Under the pieces are notes generated by a model. It saw nothing but the letters and a program-made list of their open reading frames with translations, was not told where the DNA came from and searched no databases. A stretch of DNA of 7,669 bases from an uncultured Eubacteriales bacterium (lineage in GTDB: Bacteria > Bacillota_A > Clostridia > Christensenellales > Aristaeellaceae), in contig CALVKX010000093.1 of NCBI GenBank assembly GCA_944333375.1, positions 1 to 7,669 on the forward strand. The letters run 5' to 3'. Both the position numbers and the translations under genes were made by a program. This document shows, one piece after another, positions 7,301-7,669 of the stretch (position 1 is its first letter; each line of letters begins with the position of its first letter).

Positions 7301-7669
7301 CTGCTTTTGTTTGAGATCGGCTACCTGTTCTTCCTCTGCGGCGAAATGTTGGCCAACGCGTATGAGGACGGCTCGCTCTCGCCCCTGCTCTCCCGGCAGA
7401 TGACGCTTTGCATCGCGGGAAACGGCGGACAGCTTCTCAGGATTTTCAGCGACGACCAGCTCACCCGCCTGTGCTCCCTGGCCCTTGGCCGCCTGCAGGA
7501 CGGACACCCCCTGCGCGTGCTCCTGCCCGTGCAGAGCCGCCATCCCAAGCAGGAGGTGGCGCGCGGCCTGCTTGCGCGGGACGATACCCTGCTCAGCGCC
7601 ATTCATCCTCAGAAAGCCCCCTCCGTCGCAGCCGCCCCAAAGGGCGAGGACCTGCTCGGCACCTATCTG
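4346..7669 (+). CDS. Large protein with C-terminal actin/Hsp70-like ATPase domain (3' end beyond window)
   Basis: The frame from GTG 4346 stays open to the last base, giving 1108 residues without a stop; the C-terminus is missing. The actin/Hsp70 ATPase core starts near 660. Phosphate-1 loop is VSVDFGSISTTV (663-674, D666). Connect-1-like segment is VSMP followed by R814/Q815 (804-815). Phosphate-2 loop is LDIGGSTADLS (872-882, D873, T878, D880), close to DnaK's DIGGGTFD. The adenosine loop is IAGNGGQLL (1023-1031). Spacings of about 207 and 150 residues are like those in Hsp70, so nucleotide binding is likely. The first 660 residues are not recognised. They include a Trp-rich hydrophobic patch near 95-110, a PLALLSRAMAIVP segment (159-171), a charged helical stretch from 348 to about 380, and a beta-rich part with YVVVWPNVR (572-580) just before the ATPase core. 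It starts 20 nt after the tubulin-like gene. No membrane segment is seen, so it is probably cytoplasmic. Confidence 0.9.
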   Translation, partial: MPGDQDRQTTYLTFLPPMEEGFHAGYHTAPGIVCDHNRRPREWLESLARFLKTPGNDVSYSIPDVLCAEQQLRRLLRLTPERALAHQTLLDYRGVLAVLLLWDTWPRNDTWPILELVRLPDNETAFCASVSSALSPTRADDGLWVYTLRAAKDPAPVRPLALLSRAMAIVPAAAPGDLSALLPPAVTWYDRAARRFTDPCPSITARDAAFLAARLQLLCQLNEQSSLQSPLYDPEASLCGALRSFAGDLAQARGAWRARLEEGDATALNDLLVRLLAVYCLEEKAAPVQKETLHPGQVDPSSNPLLRVLLGPETPTGDAALTLWTLESVVFACQSSFCLLEPARAPGEEAAMARLSQEIALLKEHDATWRQRAVETLKSLAASTVGRPGLWSRMPDLLASWAEELARIPAAPGVTLELTYPLKSRSEALCSLLSEALSLTDGAAVRAPFSDILLLIDGQPPFATEALNGCCRVTLGVRTCYALPPLSAALCRQLMDGAQADEAAAPRLDGESLRFVPSADGTAVEASFRIVRRARRGEQESENSVTLRRIYILGSSAQSGTALVIPAAQAPYVVVWPNVRLAPDAWQRYFVHAHRPQDIGIWALGQDGWRQGERRQGEGHAWQNVCVERFPAFVVLSRGALSLGALFNDIPRRLIRHEPPATVSVDFGSISTTVMLRQDSRVQPAALPQSLHCALLSPLPGDGGRLRDEFLPVHLPEHASCYSLMDLFSDRPELWREVLCDGHIYYRGALADLLKKSASALYYDLKWSAEDYALRCLRLFLKQVMLQASLCARLGGSSSVSWRVSMPNAMPLGRQEAYLEMVRALAHEVAGECGLPLTPDCPAVCYASENQADGLYFLSRSEVSSRGGYLTLDIGGSTADLSLWLGGESHAAVSHSLLLGCREMLFDSLSQWHAQDLKQDLGAGSKALQDAVLAVTDAFAAEASTAHGRRKCMLLLDDLFASYAGDIRDAMVAARSLGYISHLESLLLFEIGYLFFLCGEMLANAYEDGSLSPLLSRQMTLCIAGNGGQLLRIFSDDQLTRLCSLALGRLQDGHPLRVLLPVQSRHPKQEVARGLLARDDTLLSAIHPQKAPSVAAAPKGEDLLGTYL

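Overview
The window reads as GC-rich bacterial DNA carrying one tight, co-directional block of four protein genes on the + strand, with no tRNA, rRNA, insertion sequence or CRISPR array. Near-consensus AGGAGG ribosome sites, a classical lipobox on a Gram-positive style lipoprotein, and very high GC at third codon positions fit a high-GC member of Bacillota (Clostridia-like, possibly gut-derived). The taxon is inference; no phylogenetic marker is present.

Layout: 1-99 is a leader with a GC-rich hairpin (40-66) that may be the terminator of an upstream gene. It is followed by (1) 100-2088, a 662-residue lipoprotein with a degenerate von Willebrand A-like start; (2) 2091-2705, a 204-residue protein with four predicted membrane segments; (3) 2724-4325, a 533-residue tubulin/FtsZ-superfamily protein; and (4) 4346-7669, a very large protein, 1108 residues visible, that runs off the window. 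Its last 450 residues carry all three actin/Hsp70 nucleotide-binding motifs. Gene 4 starts at GTG and has no stop inside the window, so it is easily missed. The gaps between the genes are 2, 18 and 20 nt, and each gene has its own ribosome site. This is almost certainly one transcript.

Working model (inference): the lipoprotein on the outer face and the four-pass protein in the membrane form an envelope anchor. The tubulin-like GTPase and the actin-like ATPase act on the cytoplasmic side, perhaps as switch-like or polymerising NTPases. The pairing recalls FtsA (actin fold) with FtsZ (tubulin fold), but neither protein looks like FtsA or FtsZ outside the nucleotide motifs. The tubulin-like protein appears to belong to the little-characterised 'tubulin-like' (Tubulin_2 type) families rather than to cell-division FtsZ. 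The biological role is unknown from sequence alone. This module is the most interesting thing in the window.
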